Notes: generated from the sequence alone by a model not told the origin. DNA of 64,000 bases from Chondrus crispus (GCF_000350225.1 NW_005178874.1:222677-286676); one strand, 5' to 3'. Shown: positions 1-10,006, numbered from the stretch's first letter. Made by a program: numbers and translations.

Positions 1-138
1 GCCATTTGAGATGGAGAGCATTTTATATGTGATCTTCGTGATGCCCCCACACAACTCACACAAAGCCATCACAAAATGCACACTGCCATCACAAAATGCA
101 CACGGTCAGTGTGAGAGTTTTGATTTCAAGGTTGACGC

Positions 139-209
139 CACGTGTAAAACATTGCATATCGATCCACACGTGTAATACATTGCATTTACGTCCACACGTG
201 TGATGTGTT
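139..209. repeat. 28-bp tandem array, copy 1 (short)
   Basis: About two and a half units of a roughly 28-bp repeat, each starting CACGTGTAA(A/T)ACATTGC. It abuts the foldback element that starts at 210. The same array-plus-foldback pair recurs twice more in the window (699-963 and 9742-10006), so the two behave as one composite unit. Confidence 0.7.
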
Positions 210-348
210 TGTCGCGCGACAAGATCTACAAAAGCTGTATGGGTGGCTACCCATACTAGAATCAACCTCTAAAAAAATTAACAAAAATTAATCTAGTTCC
301 AGTATGGCTGGCCAGCCATACAGCTTTTGTAAATCTTGTCGCGCGACA
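210..348. mobile_element. Foldback MITE, copy 1 (139 bp)
   Basis: Both ends are TGTCGCGCGACA, itself a palindrome, and the outer roughly 50 bp form inverted arms with a few mismatches around an A/T-rich centre. No coding capacity. Three near-identical copies in the window make this a dispersed miniature element. I see no clear target duplication because the 28-bp array directly abuts the left end. Confidence 0.75.
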
Positions 349-362
349 GCCATTACATATTA

Positions 363-649
363 CAGGGTCGCTCAATAGTGCCTACTTTAGTAGTGTTTCC
401 CTCTATATAGTGCTATGGCTCACTCTCTGGCACAGGTTATCATACGCTCACGTGTATCATCCGGCATGGTTCAATACTCAAAGGATGAAGTTATTTAGTT
501 GTGTTATACAGGCTTTGTTGTGTTTGTGTTAGCAGTGTGCTTTGTCCCGAAATATATGTATTTGAGCCTCCTTTCTATAGTGCCAACCTCCCAATAGTGC
601 TATAGCTAGAGGTATGTCACGCTATAGAACTATATCGTAGGAGGCACTG
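363..649. mobile_element. pogo-type MITE, copy A
   Basis: Left end CAGGGTCGCTCAATAGTGCC after TA; right end is the inverse (CAGTGCCTCC... when read on the minus strand) followed by TA. A CAG...CTG element flanked by TA is the pattern of pogo/Tc1-type transposons. It carries internal repeats of the 'atagtgc' motif and no open frame. A sister copy lies at 9371-9692 and a partial one at 978-1157. Confidence 0.65.
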
Positions 650-698
650 TATACGATTCCGTATCATAATCGGCCAATCATCATCCACCAGCTTCTCG

Positions 699-825
699 CA
701 CGTGTAAAACATTGCGTTTTGGTCACCACGTGTAATACATTGCATTTTGGTCGCCACGTGTAAAACATTGCATATCAATCCACACGTGTAATACATTGCA
801 TTTACGTCCACAAGTGTGATGTGTT
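699..825. repeat. 28-bp tandem array, copy 2
   Basis: Four to five units of the CACGTGTAA(A/T)ACATTGC repeat (period 28 bp), nearly identical to the array at 9742-9868. Each unit holds a CACGTG palindrome. Short open frames here are by-products of the repeat. Confidence 0.8.
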
Positions 826-963
826 TGTCGCGCGACAAGATTTACAAAAGCTGTATGGGTGGCTACCCATACTAGAATCAACCTCTAAAAAATTAACAAA
901 AATTAATCTAGTTCCAGTATGGCTGGCCAGCCATACAGCTTTTGTAAATCTTGTCGCGCGACA
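826..963. mobile_element. Foldback MITE, copy 2 (138 bp)
   Basis: Same ends and arms as the copy at 210-348, with only a few base differences. It directly follows the 28-bp array and is followed by TA and a new pogo-type MITE end at 978. Confidence 0.75.
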
Positions 964-977
964 GCCATTATATGCTA

Positions 978-1157
978 CAGGGGGGGTTGCTCAATAGTGC
1001 CTACTTTAGTAGTGCTTCCCTCTATATAGTGCTAGTTATTTAGTTGTGTTATACAGGCTTTGTTGTGTTTGTGTTAGCAGTGTGCTTTGTCCCGAAATAT
1101 ATGTATTTGAGCCTCCTTTATATAGTGCCATCCCCCCAATAGTGCCATAGCTAGAGG
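978..1157. mobile_element. pogo-type MITE, truncated copy B
   Basis: Begins CAGGGGGGGTTGCTCAATAG after TA, as in the copies at 363 and 9371, and then breaks off near 1157 without the inverted right end. Sequence matches the left and middle of copy A. Confidence 0.55.
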
Positions 1158-1702
1158 TGCTTGTCATTCTTGACATTGTGAGCGCGAAAGACGCGAGGAA
1201 AGTATATTGAGGGGTGCTGTTGCGGCAATTCTGCCGCGGGGCACCGAGCGACCTGTAATGACGGGAATCCACCCGTATTCTTTTACTCCTCACAAGTCTG
1301 CTGCCTCCCCCTTCCTATCTTCGGGGATGGCTTCTTAAGTACACGTTCCCCGGGATGAGTCGGCTATCCCCAACCCTCCCTCCCGTAATTTCCCTTTCGA
1401 TCCAGCTTCCCCTTGCCCCACCGGTAGCCACCCCCTCGTGCCATTTTCCCTTCGCGCACTCGGCCGGCGACCTGCGCGGTCTTTCTGCCCCAGCCCGAGT
1501 CCCGTGCGGCCTATGGTTTCCCTTCGTCTCCCCGGTGGCTGGCACCCCCAATTCCCCGCGCGTGCTGTCTCGCTCCCTCCTTCCCGCCTTTCGCTTGCCC
1601 GTCCTTCGGCGGTATACGGATGCGCTCCGCCCCGTGGTACGCGTGTCCAGCCGCCACCTGGCAACCGAATGCCTCGTACACTGCTTGAGACACACAGCAA
1701 TC
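1158..1702. other. Intergenic, with a GC-rich block
   Basis: No gene recognised. From about 1340 to 1690 the sequence is rich in G and C and therefore open in four frames on both strands. The translations are Pro/Arg/Ser-rich with no domain, so I treat them as composition effects. Confidence 0.5.
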
Positions 1703-2130
1703 TCACAAAACTGGGCTTCGTCTCGTTGAAAAATTACGGAAGATGGTTGGTGTGGCATTGAAATTGAATTTTTTCATTCTTTTGAGATTGACCGGTGTTT
1801 TGAGTAATCCCACGACCTCAAATTGACCAAGCAAAGTCCCAGGGCACACATCAGTGCAGATTGCAGCACAAGCAGTTGAGGACACCAAGTACAGCTTTTC
1901 GGCTTCAGCTTCAAGTACGTCTTGCCGCCACAATTTTCGATTTCCTGCTTTAGGACGTGCACAGCAGTCAGAAAACAGTCATAGAGGCTTCGTGAGACTG
2001 GAGTCTTGAAGCATTCAAGCGTCACCGTAGAAAGGCTGCACTCCAGAATACATTTTGCTTGCTTTGCATCATTCTCACCTCCAATCAATCGTTTCGGGAA
2101 TAGGCCAGGCTGGTCGCATTAGAAGAAATC
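1703..2130 (-). pseudogene. Possible decayed gene, unknown
   Basis: Two minus-strand frames with ordinary amino-acid composition follow one another with a frame change near 1930. The upstream part reads ...LFPKRLIGGENDAKQAKC... and ...SRSLYDCFLTAVHVLKQE...; the downstream part reads ...LEAEAEKLYLVSSTACAA.... The continuity of protein-like text across two frames suggests a gene fragment with one frameshift or an unrecognised intron. I recognise no family. It could also be chance, since the region is short and no start is defended. Confidence 0.22.
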
Positions 2131-2167
2131 TCTCCGTGTGTAATCATGGCTTCTCAGAAGACAGCGT

Positions 2168-3178
2168 TTGAAGTCTCGAGCCCATTGGCGAGACCCACGA
2201 ATTCACGCATTTCTGTGCAACTCCAAGAGAGCCCGTGCCAAGCACTTCAGAGTCGCAGGACACAGAAGGTCGCAAGGCAGAATATCGATGCAAATGGAAG
2301 TGGACAAAAGCAGTAAGCAACGAGATAACTCCAAACCCCGGCAGACTCATATTTCCCCGGAATTGGCAAATCAAGCCATTAATGATGCTATTACATACTC
2401 AGGTGGGGACGTTGTGGTTATGGCTAGAACCTGTGCAAGTGGATTTTGTGATGCATTACAACAATGCTATGGTTCAGAAGAAATATCAGATGTGTTTATT
2501 GCTTGCGGCTCAGGTTTAAACGGCTTAATTGGATTGCAAGTCGCTGTAGAGCTGCAGAAGAGAGGTTATGCACCAGCGGTCTATGCTGCAGAGCAATCTA
2601 AGCATGCTAACTTCCGATCTGTCTGCGATGAAGCCGGAATCGACTTGCACGACTTCATTCCCAGCACGCTACAGTTTTATTATGACATCGCTGTAGATGC
2701 CTTGCTTGGAACTGGCTTTGATGGGGGGGGACATTCGACAACAGTACTGGACTGTTTACGAGATGCTAATCTCAACTCGGCTTGCGATTGTGAGCCTTGA
2801 TGTACCATCTGGCTGGGATCTTTCGACGGGTCCAAGAAAAATGGATGTGACAGCAGATTCGTTTATCAAACCCGAAGTGCTAGTGTCTTTAGAAGCACCA
2901 AAGCTTGGATCAAATGTGTTTGCCGGGGGCTACCACTTTATAGCTGGTCGACATCTTCCTCAAAGCTACTTTTGGAAAAGGGAATCTCTGTTCCGGCTTT
3001 TCCCGGCGAGGAGTCAAACTGCGTGCTCATGTCAAGTAACCCGTTTCGCTTCGAAGGTGCTAATGGAGAGACATATGGGCGACCTGGACAATTCAATGCC
3101 ACGCTCTACACGAAAAACCCTACCCGAGAATGGGTCGATATTGACAAGCACGATGACCTGTGGGACGAACTAGACTAG
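2168..3178 (+). pseudogene. NAD(P)HX epimerase (YjeF_N/NAXE-like), decayed
   Basis: NAXE proteins epimerise damaged (hydrated) NAD(P)H so that a partner dehydratase can repair it. The fold is readable in order: an N-terminal ISPELANQAIND segment, a Rossmann stretch ending VDALLGTGFDG, SLDVPSGWDLSTG (the family's IDIPSGWDVE), PEVLVSLEAPK, and a C-terminal VPAFPGEESNCV, the family's 'LPPYP..CV' end. The frame changes twice, near the G-run at about 2722 and near 2970. The hallmark GxGNNGGDG loop of active members reads CGSGLNGLIGLQ here, so the NAD(P)HX-binding loop is lost as well. An acidic tail (about 50 residues, to DDLWDELD) extends past the usual end. Two breaks plus a ruined loop argue for a pseudogene, presumably a duplicate of a working copy elsewhere. 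Introns at both positions are a weaker alternative. Confidence 0.7.
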
Positions 3179-3260
3179 CATTAGAGTGTGCTCAGTGAGT
3201 TTAAGAGTGGAAATCATTGTCAAGTGCTATGCAGGGACTCTAGCTGCGAAAAAACGCTGT

Positions 3261-3742
3261 CTACTGGCCAACTTTTTTGCTTAACGTGACGCGCCACATA
3301 ATGTAATTCGACGTGGCCTGCGTCAGCGCGGAAGCTGTGACTTTTCCTGTTTGTCGCCATACGAACCCACACGCAACACCGGTGACACAGGCGGAGGCCA
3401 TGTATCGAACGTTTGGCGGGTCATATCCAAGTTTTGATTTCCCTAAGTGTGCAATGCCGAAGGCAACAGACGCGATGAGTGGTGCAGATATGGACCCGTG
3501 GCCTAGGCGTTGCTCCAACATATTCTGAATCATACCCCTAAATATAAGCTCCTCGGTAACGCCGTTCATGAATATGCCTAGGAAAGTGGCGGCTTCTTTG
3601 GCCGCGTCTAAACGAGGTGGCGTCTTGACGTCAGCAAACCGGGTTAGGGCGGCAAGTGGAACGGTGATGAGATCAGAGGCAGCACCCACAGCTAGCGCTA
3701 TCAGCACATCGACTGGGGTTACCTTGAAAGTGTAGCCCAAGT
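3261..3742 (-). pseudogene. CPBP (CAAX-type) membrane protease, C-terminal half
   Basis: C-terminal half of an intramembrane metalloprotease of the CPBP/Rce1-like family, whose members cleave or process membrane proteins; plastid members are common in plants and algae. Seen: the EELIFRG motif (EExxxR, glutamates as metal/catalytic residues), then FGIAHLG with the FxxxH histidine, and a later Asn within hydrophobic helices; the protein ends in ...WRVTLSKKVGQ. The upstream half of the gene lies at 8576-9081. The two are separated by a copia element whose CAAGT target duplication is 3738-3742 and 8576-8580. Removing the insert by eye leaves the two halves one base out of frame, so there is also an indel or an intron near the junction. 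As it stands the gene cannot make the full protein unless the element is spliced out. Confidence 0.75.
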
Positions 3743-4052
3743 TGAATATAAAGACACCTGTGCAGAGGGAAACAATGTGAGAACTTTAATGTATCGGATG
3801 AGGTGGATCAAATCGGTGCTGCTGCTACTCCACCATTTCCGAGTAGCGATCTCCTACAGTACTTATAGAAAAGTGTATCGAGGTACACAAAAGGGAAGTG
3901 AGCCAATGCAGTGGACAAGGTAGCTATGTCTTGACTCACATAGATGTACATGGACGGACAGGTAATTATTGCTATTAGCCACGCAATTATAGTATGATCA
4001 CAGTGTTGCGGAGCACCGACTACATCAAGTGAGGTGAACACAGAATTACACA
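3743..4052 (-). repeat. LTR of copia element 1 (left)
   Basis: 310-bp direct repeat, TG...CA on both strands, paired with 8266-8575. I count two differences between the two, so the insertion is young. Flanked outside by the CAAGT target duplication. Confidence 0.9.
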
Positions 4053-4070
4053 CTCCCCCGCACTTATTTG

Positions 4071-7000
4071 TCAACCAAGCGGTGCAGAGGAGTTTCGGCA
4101 TTCCATCTGTGGAAAGTCAAGTGGAAGTTCACCAGAAAAAAGGGTAAGCTGTAACGGCTGCTTGAGCGGCGAGTCCTTCTTGGTGAGAGGATCGGCTAAG
4201 TTCATTGAGCCGGGGATCCAAATAATTTGATTGACGAGCTGTGTTTCGAAATTGTATCTGAGAAGTGCAACATCGGCTCTGATTGACTTGTCTTCTGGTG
4301 TACGGCAAGTAGATAAAGAGTTGAACAGGTCTTTGGAGTCGACCAAGACGTGCAGGTGAATTTTCATTCCGAAAAGCTTGGAATAGGCGTCACATAATAT
4401 CTTGCCTTCTTCTATCGCACATCCCGATGCCAATACTTCAGCAGATGCTATTGACTTGACGGGTCGGGCTGAGAGATGTGAACTCCAGGTTATCATGTGC
4501 ACAATAGACCCTGACTGGAGGTTACCAATCAGCAATCCACCGATAAAACCTAGCTGTCCATGTGTGGACGGCCTACCCGCATCAGCAAAAATAATAAATG
4601 TGAGATTCATATGACCTTTTTGGACCGGTCTTTTGTAGCAGGAGGTGGTGCCCAGGTGTTTGACGTCTTTGAGTTGGGCAGCTTGCCGCACAAGATCATG
4701 CACAGTTGGGGTTCCACCAGTTTGTTGCAGGTGGCTAGATGCAAATGCAGTAAAAGGACTGACGCACATACCGAGGAATCCAAGGGAACCGTTGATAGAC
4801 TGAAATGCATGCTTCTCTACGGAGTTCAATGGTTCATGAATATCTTTTCGGCGGAGACGCGGGAGACAGTATGGAGTGATTTCTTGCATTTTGTCGTCAT
4901 TAGAAATATTGATGACAACATTCTCATCTTGTGTGACGGAAATTCCAAAGAACTTTAGGTGTCCGGGAAGATGCACAATTGTGCCTAACGTGTATACAGC
5001 TTTGAGTTTCTCGATAAATCGTTTCTTATGTTCCTCGGATCCACCAACTAGGATATCATCGACAACTTTTACAGCGAGTAGTACCAGTCGATTTTCATCC
5101 TTCAAGTAGAAGACTTGTGGAATGTGGCCAAGTGAGCACAGTCCGATTTCCAGAAGCGTGTCATCAGAATGGCGCTGCCACTTGGCGTTCGCATTCACTA
5201 AACCATACGTTGCCACGTCCAGAAGCCACACAAATCTTCGGTCTTGGCATTCACGTGGTGGCGTGACGTAAACATCCCTTTCAGCTTTGCCAGATTGAAG
5301 AAAGGCACTCTTCACATCTATTTTTGAGACAAACCACTGGTAAATCACACAGATTGACAGCAGAAAGCGGAATCCAACCGGAGGGCAAGATGCAGAATCC
5401 GTCTTGAGAGTTGCCTTTTCATTGTCATGATTTCCATGTGGCGCAATGCGTGCTTTGCAGAGCCTGGAATCGTCGTCCAGTGTCTTGATCTTGTAGAGGA
5501 CATGACTTCCAATGACATTTGCATACATAGAAACTTTTGCGCGGTGTACTTTTGTGCAGGAACTGAGGAATGAGGATTCTTCTGTGACGTAGGCGTTGTG
5601 AGTCACATGAATTGGGAGACCTTGTGCCTCATGAAGCATGAATTCTTTGCTTCCGAAACGTGATTCATATGTTTTAAGGTCTTTTTGCATAGAACTAGAG
5701 AGAGTCGTGCCTGGCAGGAGTTCGATCCTGGCTGATTGTATCGCAGTACCACCGGGTGCATACGTCAGATAATAGTCCCCTTCGAATGCAGGATGTATCC
5801 CGAGATTGTTAATCTCAGAAAAATCATTATTTGAAGTACAAGCAGTTTTCTGAGAATTCCCATCCTGGTCGGAGTGAGAAGGTGCAACAAGCGCTTCAGA
5901 CAGGTGTTCATCACAAGTATCCATTGCCTCCTGAATAATTGCAGTGAGAGTTCTGGATGCAAGAGCGTGGCGGACATCTTCGACAGCTACCTCAAGGACA
6001 CGTGATCCTTTTCCAGAAGCTGTAACTGTTCTAGATGCATTGTCAAATTTTAGAACCGGCTTTGGCTCTGACCATACTCCACGCTTCTCATTTTCATGCT
6101 TGACATAAACTTGGACCATATCTCCTGTATTGATGCGATTTTCTTTGATCGAATGCGATCTCATAATCTTATTTAATTTTCTTTTCGCAATCAGATCCTC
6201 GTGTGCCTCTCTTATTTCATCGGGAAGTGCAATGCGATGCTTGGTCAGGAATGGTCTGGAATAGCCATGTGCAAGCTCATAGGCGGAGGCTAGGTCGTTC
6301 CCATACAGGTCATTTGAGACCCTTACAGCATTAACGGCTAGTAGGTCTTGACTGACAGTGGGATGCTGGCCTGAGAGCCTCAGGTAAACGTCTCTAATGA
6401 CGCGGTGTTTAGACTCAATAGCGTTTTTGTTATGGCGCCTGGCAGGGATCGGCGCAAACTGAATGTCGTGATACTTCAAGTGGTTTCGAAATTGGTCGGT
6501 GTCAAAAGCCTTATCTCCGAAAACTATGCCTGGAGCCCAATACATGTTAATCCAAGCAGTGTCGAAAAGAATTATGGCCTCAGATATTTTTGTTGATTGA
6601 ACCACAGCTGCAAAAGAGTATCTGGTAGCTTTGTCCATTAAATGAAACATAATTGTTCCGTCAAGAAAAAAATGATCCACACATACAGCCTCATTGAAAT
6701 TTGATGTCAGCCTTGACAGAGAGACAGGGCGCATTCCCGTTGGGGGTTTCGTGAGGATGCAATGGGGACAGTTTTCCAATATCGATGACAGTAGTAGACG
6801 CGATTCATCAGTCCACAGTTGATTCCTTTGCAGCAATGTACGCATGTCACTGTAACTGGCGTGTCCACATACATGTTCATGAACTCGTTGAAGAATGTGC
6901 CTCATATCCAGGGAAGACGCAATGAATGAATCGGGGGATGTCCCAGATGAGTATGCAAAAAGGGCATTTGTATCTGGGTCGTTGATGGAGGCAAATGTTT

Positions 7001-8195
7001 TGTGAAAGAAGCGGCTCAGCGGAATATAGCTGTGATCCCCATGGTCCTCAAGCTGCACAGTTGAGATTTGTCTGCCGGAGATATGCTTGAACCGAATGTA
7101 ATTACCGTTTAGATGAATAATGTCGGTACATTTCGTGACATTCCTTCCAATGACCCATTGGGAGGAGCCTTCAATAACGAGATGTGTTACGTCTACCTGC
7201 TCGTTCTGATCAGATCTCATGGACAAAACAATTGTACCAAGAATTCGTCTTCTCATACTCGCATGCGAACCACTTCCGTATTGCCAAAACGGCCTGTCGC
7301 GAACTTCTGGTGGTAAAATCCCAAGCTTGCCATTCCATCCAACCATGATTTGTTCCGCGATATCCGTAAGTTGTTGCATGCCTAGGCCACTGTACGGTGC
7401 TCCATCATCGACCAACGGACCTAACATCCCATCGGTGATGTCATGGGATAACGTGCCCATAAAAAAGGCCACGCTTCCAGTTCTGTTTCCGTTTTGCTCT
7501 GCATGTTGTGGGAGATGATGTTGGCGTGGATGTGAATGCTTGATGGGACTTTTTGTAGCTGCTGGGCCAGACTTATGACAAATATTATCGTTGGCCCAAT
7601 GCCCTTTAACGCCACAGGACCTGCATATCGATTTGCTTTTCAAGTCAGCAAGCTCGTGAGGTGCCAGTCTTTTTCGCTGCTTCCGATAACCAGAACGAAA
7701 GCGTTGAGCACTGTGCGCATACAGAGTCTCAGTGTAGCTTGATCTTGATTCAGTTGGATTGTCAGAGGAGCGAATGATCGAGGCAACGCTTTCATAGGAT
7801 ATCTTGTCCAGTACTGAATTTTCTGCATCATCTGAGGGTTTCGGAGCGGAAGCGGCTAGTATGGCTATGCGTTGGTTGTTATCGATGTTGCAGGTCGCCA
7901 ACAGCATAAAGGAGACAAGTGAATCCGGTAGAAGAGCATCATGGGTATCAGATGTATCGTTGAAGCGGCAAACAAGGGCGAAAAATCTGGACTCAAAGTT
8001 TTTGAGAGACTCATTTGATCCTCTTTTCGTCTGCAGTAACCCAGTGAATCTCTCATAGCACTCGGAAACTTTGGAAAGCGGGTCCACTTTGTGAATCAAT
8101 TTTGCAACTGCGAGTGCACCGTCATCAGCGGTGATAGTATCAGAAGGAATTCGCTTAACAATATCTTTGGCTCTTCCATAAAGTTGCGACTTCAA
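4071..8195 (-). CDS. copia Gag-Pol polyprotein, element 1
   Basis: A 1374-residue frame. In order: gag-like region with LSKVSECYERF; zinc knuckle CRSCGVKGHWANDNIC (about residue 190); protease-like LVDDGAPYSGLG (about 260); integrase zinc region and catalytic core (about 440-660, with VCVDHFFLDG); reverse transcriptase (about 905-1120, KIDVKSAFLQSGKAERDVYV and KVVDDILVGG); RNase H (about 1200-1340, IIFADAGRPSTHGQLGF). The integrase-before-RT order identifies Ty1/copia rather than gypsy. The frame reads open close to the upstream LTR, so the true start may lie slightly further out. No host role is implied. Confidence 0.9.
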   Translation of the reverse strand: MKSQLYGRAKDIVKRIPSDTITADDGALAVAKLIHKVDPLSKVSECYERFTGLLQTKRGSNESLKNFESRFFALVCRFNDTSDTHDALLPDSLVSFMLLATCNIDNNQRIAILAASAPKPSDDAENSVLDKISYESVASIIRSSDNPTESRSSYTETLYAHSAQRFRSGYRKQRKRLAPHELADLKSKSICRSCGVKGHWANDNICHKSGPAATKSPIKHSHPRQHHLPQHAEQNGNRTGSVAFFMGTLSHDITDGMLGPLVDDGAPYSGLGMQQLTDIAEQIMVGWNGKLGILPPEVRDRPFWQYGSGSHASMRRRILGTIVLSMRSDQNEQVDVTHLVIEGSSQWVIGRNVTKCTDIIHLNGNYIRFKHISGRQISTVQLEDHGDHSYIPLSRFFHKTFASINDPDTNALFAYSSGTSPDSFIASSLDMRHILQRVHEHVCGHASYSDMRTLLQRNQLWTDESRLLLSSILENCPHCILTKPPTGMRPVSLSRLTSNFNEAVCVDHFFLDGTIMFHLMDKATRYSFAAVVQSTKISEAIILFDTAWINMYWAPGIVFGDKAFDTDQFRNHLKYHDIQFAPIPARRHNKNAIESKHRVIRDVYLRLSGQHPTVSQDLLAVNAVRVSNDLYGNDLASAYELAHGYSRPFLTKHRIALPDEIREAHEDLIAKRKLNKIMRSHSIKENRINTGDMVQVYVKHENEKRGVWSEPKPVLKFDNASRTVTASGKGSRVLEVAVEDVRHALASRTLTAIIQEAMDTCDEHLSEALVAPSHSDQDGNSQKTACTSNNDFSEINNLGIHPAFEGDYYLTYAPGGTAIQSARIELLPGTTLSSSMQKDLKTYESRFGSKEFMLHEAQGLPIHVTHNAYVTEESSFLSSCTKVHRAKVSMYANVIGSHVLYKIKTLDDDSRLCKARIAPHGNHDNEKATLKTDSASCPPVGFRFLLSICVIYQWFVSKIDVKSAFLQSGKAERDVYVTPPRECQDRRFVWLLDVATYGLVNANAKWQRHSDDTLLEIGLCSLGHIPQVFYLKDENRLVLLAVKVVDDILVGGSEEHKKRFIEKLKAVYTLGTIVHLPGHLKFFGISVTQDENVVINISNDDKMQEITPYCLPRLRRKDIHEPLNSVEKHAFQSINGSLGFLGMCVSPFTAFASSHLQQTGGTPTVHDLVRQAAQLKDVKHLGTTSCYKRPVQKGHMNLTFIIFADAGRPSTHGQLGFIGGLLIGNLQSGSIVHMITWSSHLSARPVKSIASAEVLASGCAIEEGKILCDAYSKLFGMKIHLHVLVDSKDLFNSLSTCRTPEDKSIRADVALLRYNFETQLVNQIIWIPGSMNLADPLTKKDSPLKQPLQLTLFSGELPLDFPQMECRNSSAPLG

Positions 8196-8265
8196 AACAA
8201 TGCCTTGAAGGTTGCCAGGTATCTTGTTTGGATTGGTAGCTTGAAGAGCTACCTGGGCCCATAAC

Positions 8266-8575
8266 TGAATATAAAGACACCTGTGCAGAGGGAAACAATG
8301 TGAGAACTTTAATGTATCGGATGAGGTGGATCAAATCGGTGCTGCTGCTACTCCACCATTTCCGAGTAGCGATCTCCTACAGTACTTATAGAAAAGTGTA
8401 TCGAGGTACACAAAAGGGAAGTGAGCCAATGCAGTGGACAAGGTAGCTATGTCTTGACTCACATAGATGCACATGGACGGACAGGTAATTATTGCTATTA
8501 GCCACGCAATTATAGTATGATCACAGTGTTGCGGAGCTCCGACTACATCAAGTGAGGTGAACACAGAATTACACA
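8266..8575 (-). repeat. LTR of copia element 1 (right)
   Basis: Partner of 3743-4052. In element orientation this is the 5' LTR, so promoter activity would be expected here. The second CAAGT follows at 8576-8580. Confidence 0.9.
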
Positions 8576-9081
8576 CAAGTCACGAGCGTGGGCCAGCTTT
8601 GAAAAGGGCGTAGAATTGTGAAGCAGTTCACGACTGTCAAAGCTGCGGTGAACAAGCCCCAGGCTGTAACCTTTCCAGTCGGTGATATGTCCGATGACAA
8701 CAGCTTAAATTCCAGTGGAAGCCAGATGCAAAGAACGGTAATCAGGTCGGCCATTTCGGAGCGAAGCGATGAGTGGTCGTCTGGCTTTGTGAGCTGAAGC
8801 AGTGACGGGATGAGGATATACGCTACGTAAATTGCCAATATAGGGACTGCGCGGCGGCGACCGTCCATGATGTTGGGTGCACCGGCGAGGCACACTGGAA
8901 CCAAAACTAATAGCACCGTCCAAGCTGCTTGCCATCCATGTCCAAATTCGTTGACAAATGTCGAAGAAGAGTAAGCCAGGAATAAAAGAGTCCAGCACAT
9001 CGAGGCTGAGGACTCCAAAGTATGGGCTCGGCCGCCTGGTTCTGGCATTTTTGGAAAGCCGCGGTCAGTCATTGGCTCCAT
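8576..9081 (-). pseudogene. CPBP (CAAX-type) membrane protease, N-terminal half
   Basis: Begins MEPMTDRGF and carries five hydrophobic segments (CWTLLFLAYSSSTFVN, AAWTVLLVLVPVCLAGA, AVPILAIYVAYILIPSLL, a segment around LITVLCIWLPLEF, and WGLFTAALTVVNCFTIL), as expected upstream of the catalytic EExxxR helix found at 3261-3742. The reading stops within the copia LTR a few codons after the target site. An overlapping frame further upstream (start about 9302) is rich in Ser/Thr/Arg and could be a transit peptide if there is one more frame change, but I cannot show this. The linkage of the halves is an inference from orientation, the shared target duplication and matching topology. Confidence 0.7.
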
Positions 9082-9370
9082 GCTGAAGGATGGAACGAAG
9101 ATTCTACTCGAACAGTGAAGTACAACACGGTTGAAGCTGTTTCAAATGTCTCTGCGGTAGCCGGAAAACGCTCTTGTAGAAAGCAGGGTTGCCTTGAGCA
9201 CTTTGTCGTTGCTCGCTGCGATTTTTGCGTTTCTAAAAGGTTTACTAGGAAGGTACTCTTGCTGGGCCTTGCACGTGTTCGGGTGTGTGTGAACATCCGC
9301 ACACGTTGCAGACTTACAGTGTATGCAGGCGAAGTAGGGGGGGTTTTCTCTGGGCAGAACGGACCGGTTG

Positions 9371-9692
9371 CAGGGGGGGGTCGCTCAATTGTGCGTACTA
9401 TAGTAGTGCTTCCCTCTATATAGTGCTATGGCTCGCCCTCTGGCACAGGTTATCACAAGCTCACACGTGTATCATCCGGCATGGTTCAGTACGCAGTACA
9501 GCTATCCATGCTGTCTTAAAGGAGACCCTGACCAAAGGATGTTGTGTTATGCAGGCTTTGTTGTGTTTGTGTTACAAGTGTGCTTTGTCCCCAAATATAT
9601 GTATTTGAGCCTCCTTTATATAGTGCCATCCCCCCAATAGTGCCATAGCTAGAGGTATGTCACGCTATAGCACTATATCGTAGGAGGCACTG
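9371..9692. mobile_element. pogo-type MITE, copy C
   Basis: Left end CAGGGGGGGGTCGCTCAATT, right end ...CACTATATCG TAGGAGGCACTG then TA. Similar to 363-649 but with a different middle, including the motif CTGTCTTAAAGGAGACCCT near 9510 that recurs at 21.9, 22.1, 22.3, 31.8 and 32.5 kb and may mark another small element inside this one. Confidence 0.6.
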
Positions 9693-9741
9693 TATACGAT
9701 TCCGTATCATAATCGGCCAATCATCATCCACCAGCTTCTCG

Positions 9742-9868
9742 CACGTGTAAAACATTGCGTTTTGGTCACCACGTGTAATACATTGCATTTTGGTCGCCAC
9801 GTGTAAAACATTGCATATCGATCCACACGTGTAATACATTGCATTTGGGTCCACACGTGTGATGTGTT
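9742..9868. repeat. 28-bp tandem array, copy 3
   Basis: Four to five CACGTGTAA(A/T)ACATTGC units, nearly identical to 699-825, again between a pogo-type MITE end and a foldback element. Confidence 0.8.
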
Positions 9869-10006
9869 TGTCGCGCGACAAGATCTACAAAAGCTGTATG
9901 GGTGGCTACCCATACTAGAATCAACCTCTAAAAAATTAACAAAAATTAATCTAGTTCCAGTATGGCTGGCCAGCCATACAGCTTTTGTAAATCTTGTCGC
10001 GCGACA
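9869..10006. mobile_element. Foldback MITE, copy 3 (138 bp)
   Basis: TGTCGCGCGACA at both ends, inverted arms as in the copies at 210 and 826. The whole stretch from about 9600 to 10006 is almost the same as about 570-963, so the composite was copied as a block. Confidence 0.75.

Larger units (their letters stand above)
3743..8575 (-). mobile_element. Ty1/copia LTR retrotransposon 1, looks whole
   Basis: A 4.8-kb element on the minus strand with 310-bp LTRs, a 5-bp target duplication (CAAGT) and a single long polyprotein frame. Order of parts is the copia order: gag with zinc knuckle, protease, integrase, reverse transcriptase, RNase H. It sits inside a host CPBP protease gene. Near-identical LTRs and an open polyprotein point to a very recent insertion. 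Confidence 0.92.

Noticed and set aside
1315-1761. Four overlapping 100-147 codon frames on both strands
   Set aside because: GC-rich composition lowers stop frequency in all frames; translations are Arg/Pro/Gly-rich with no motif.
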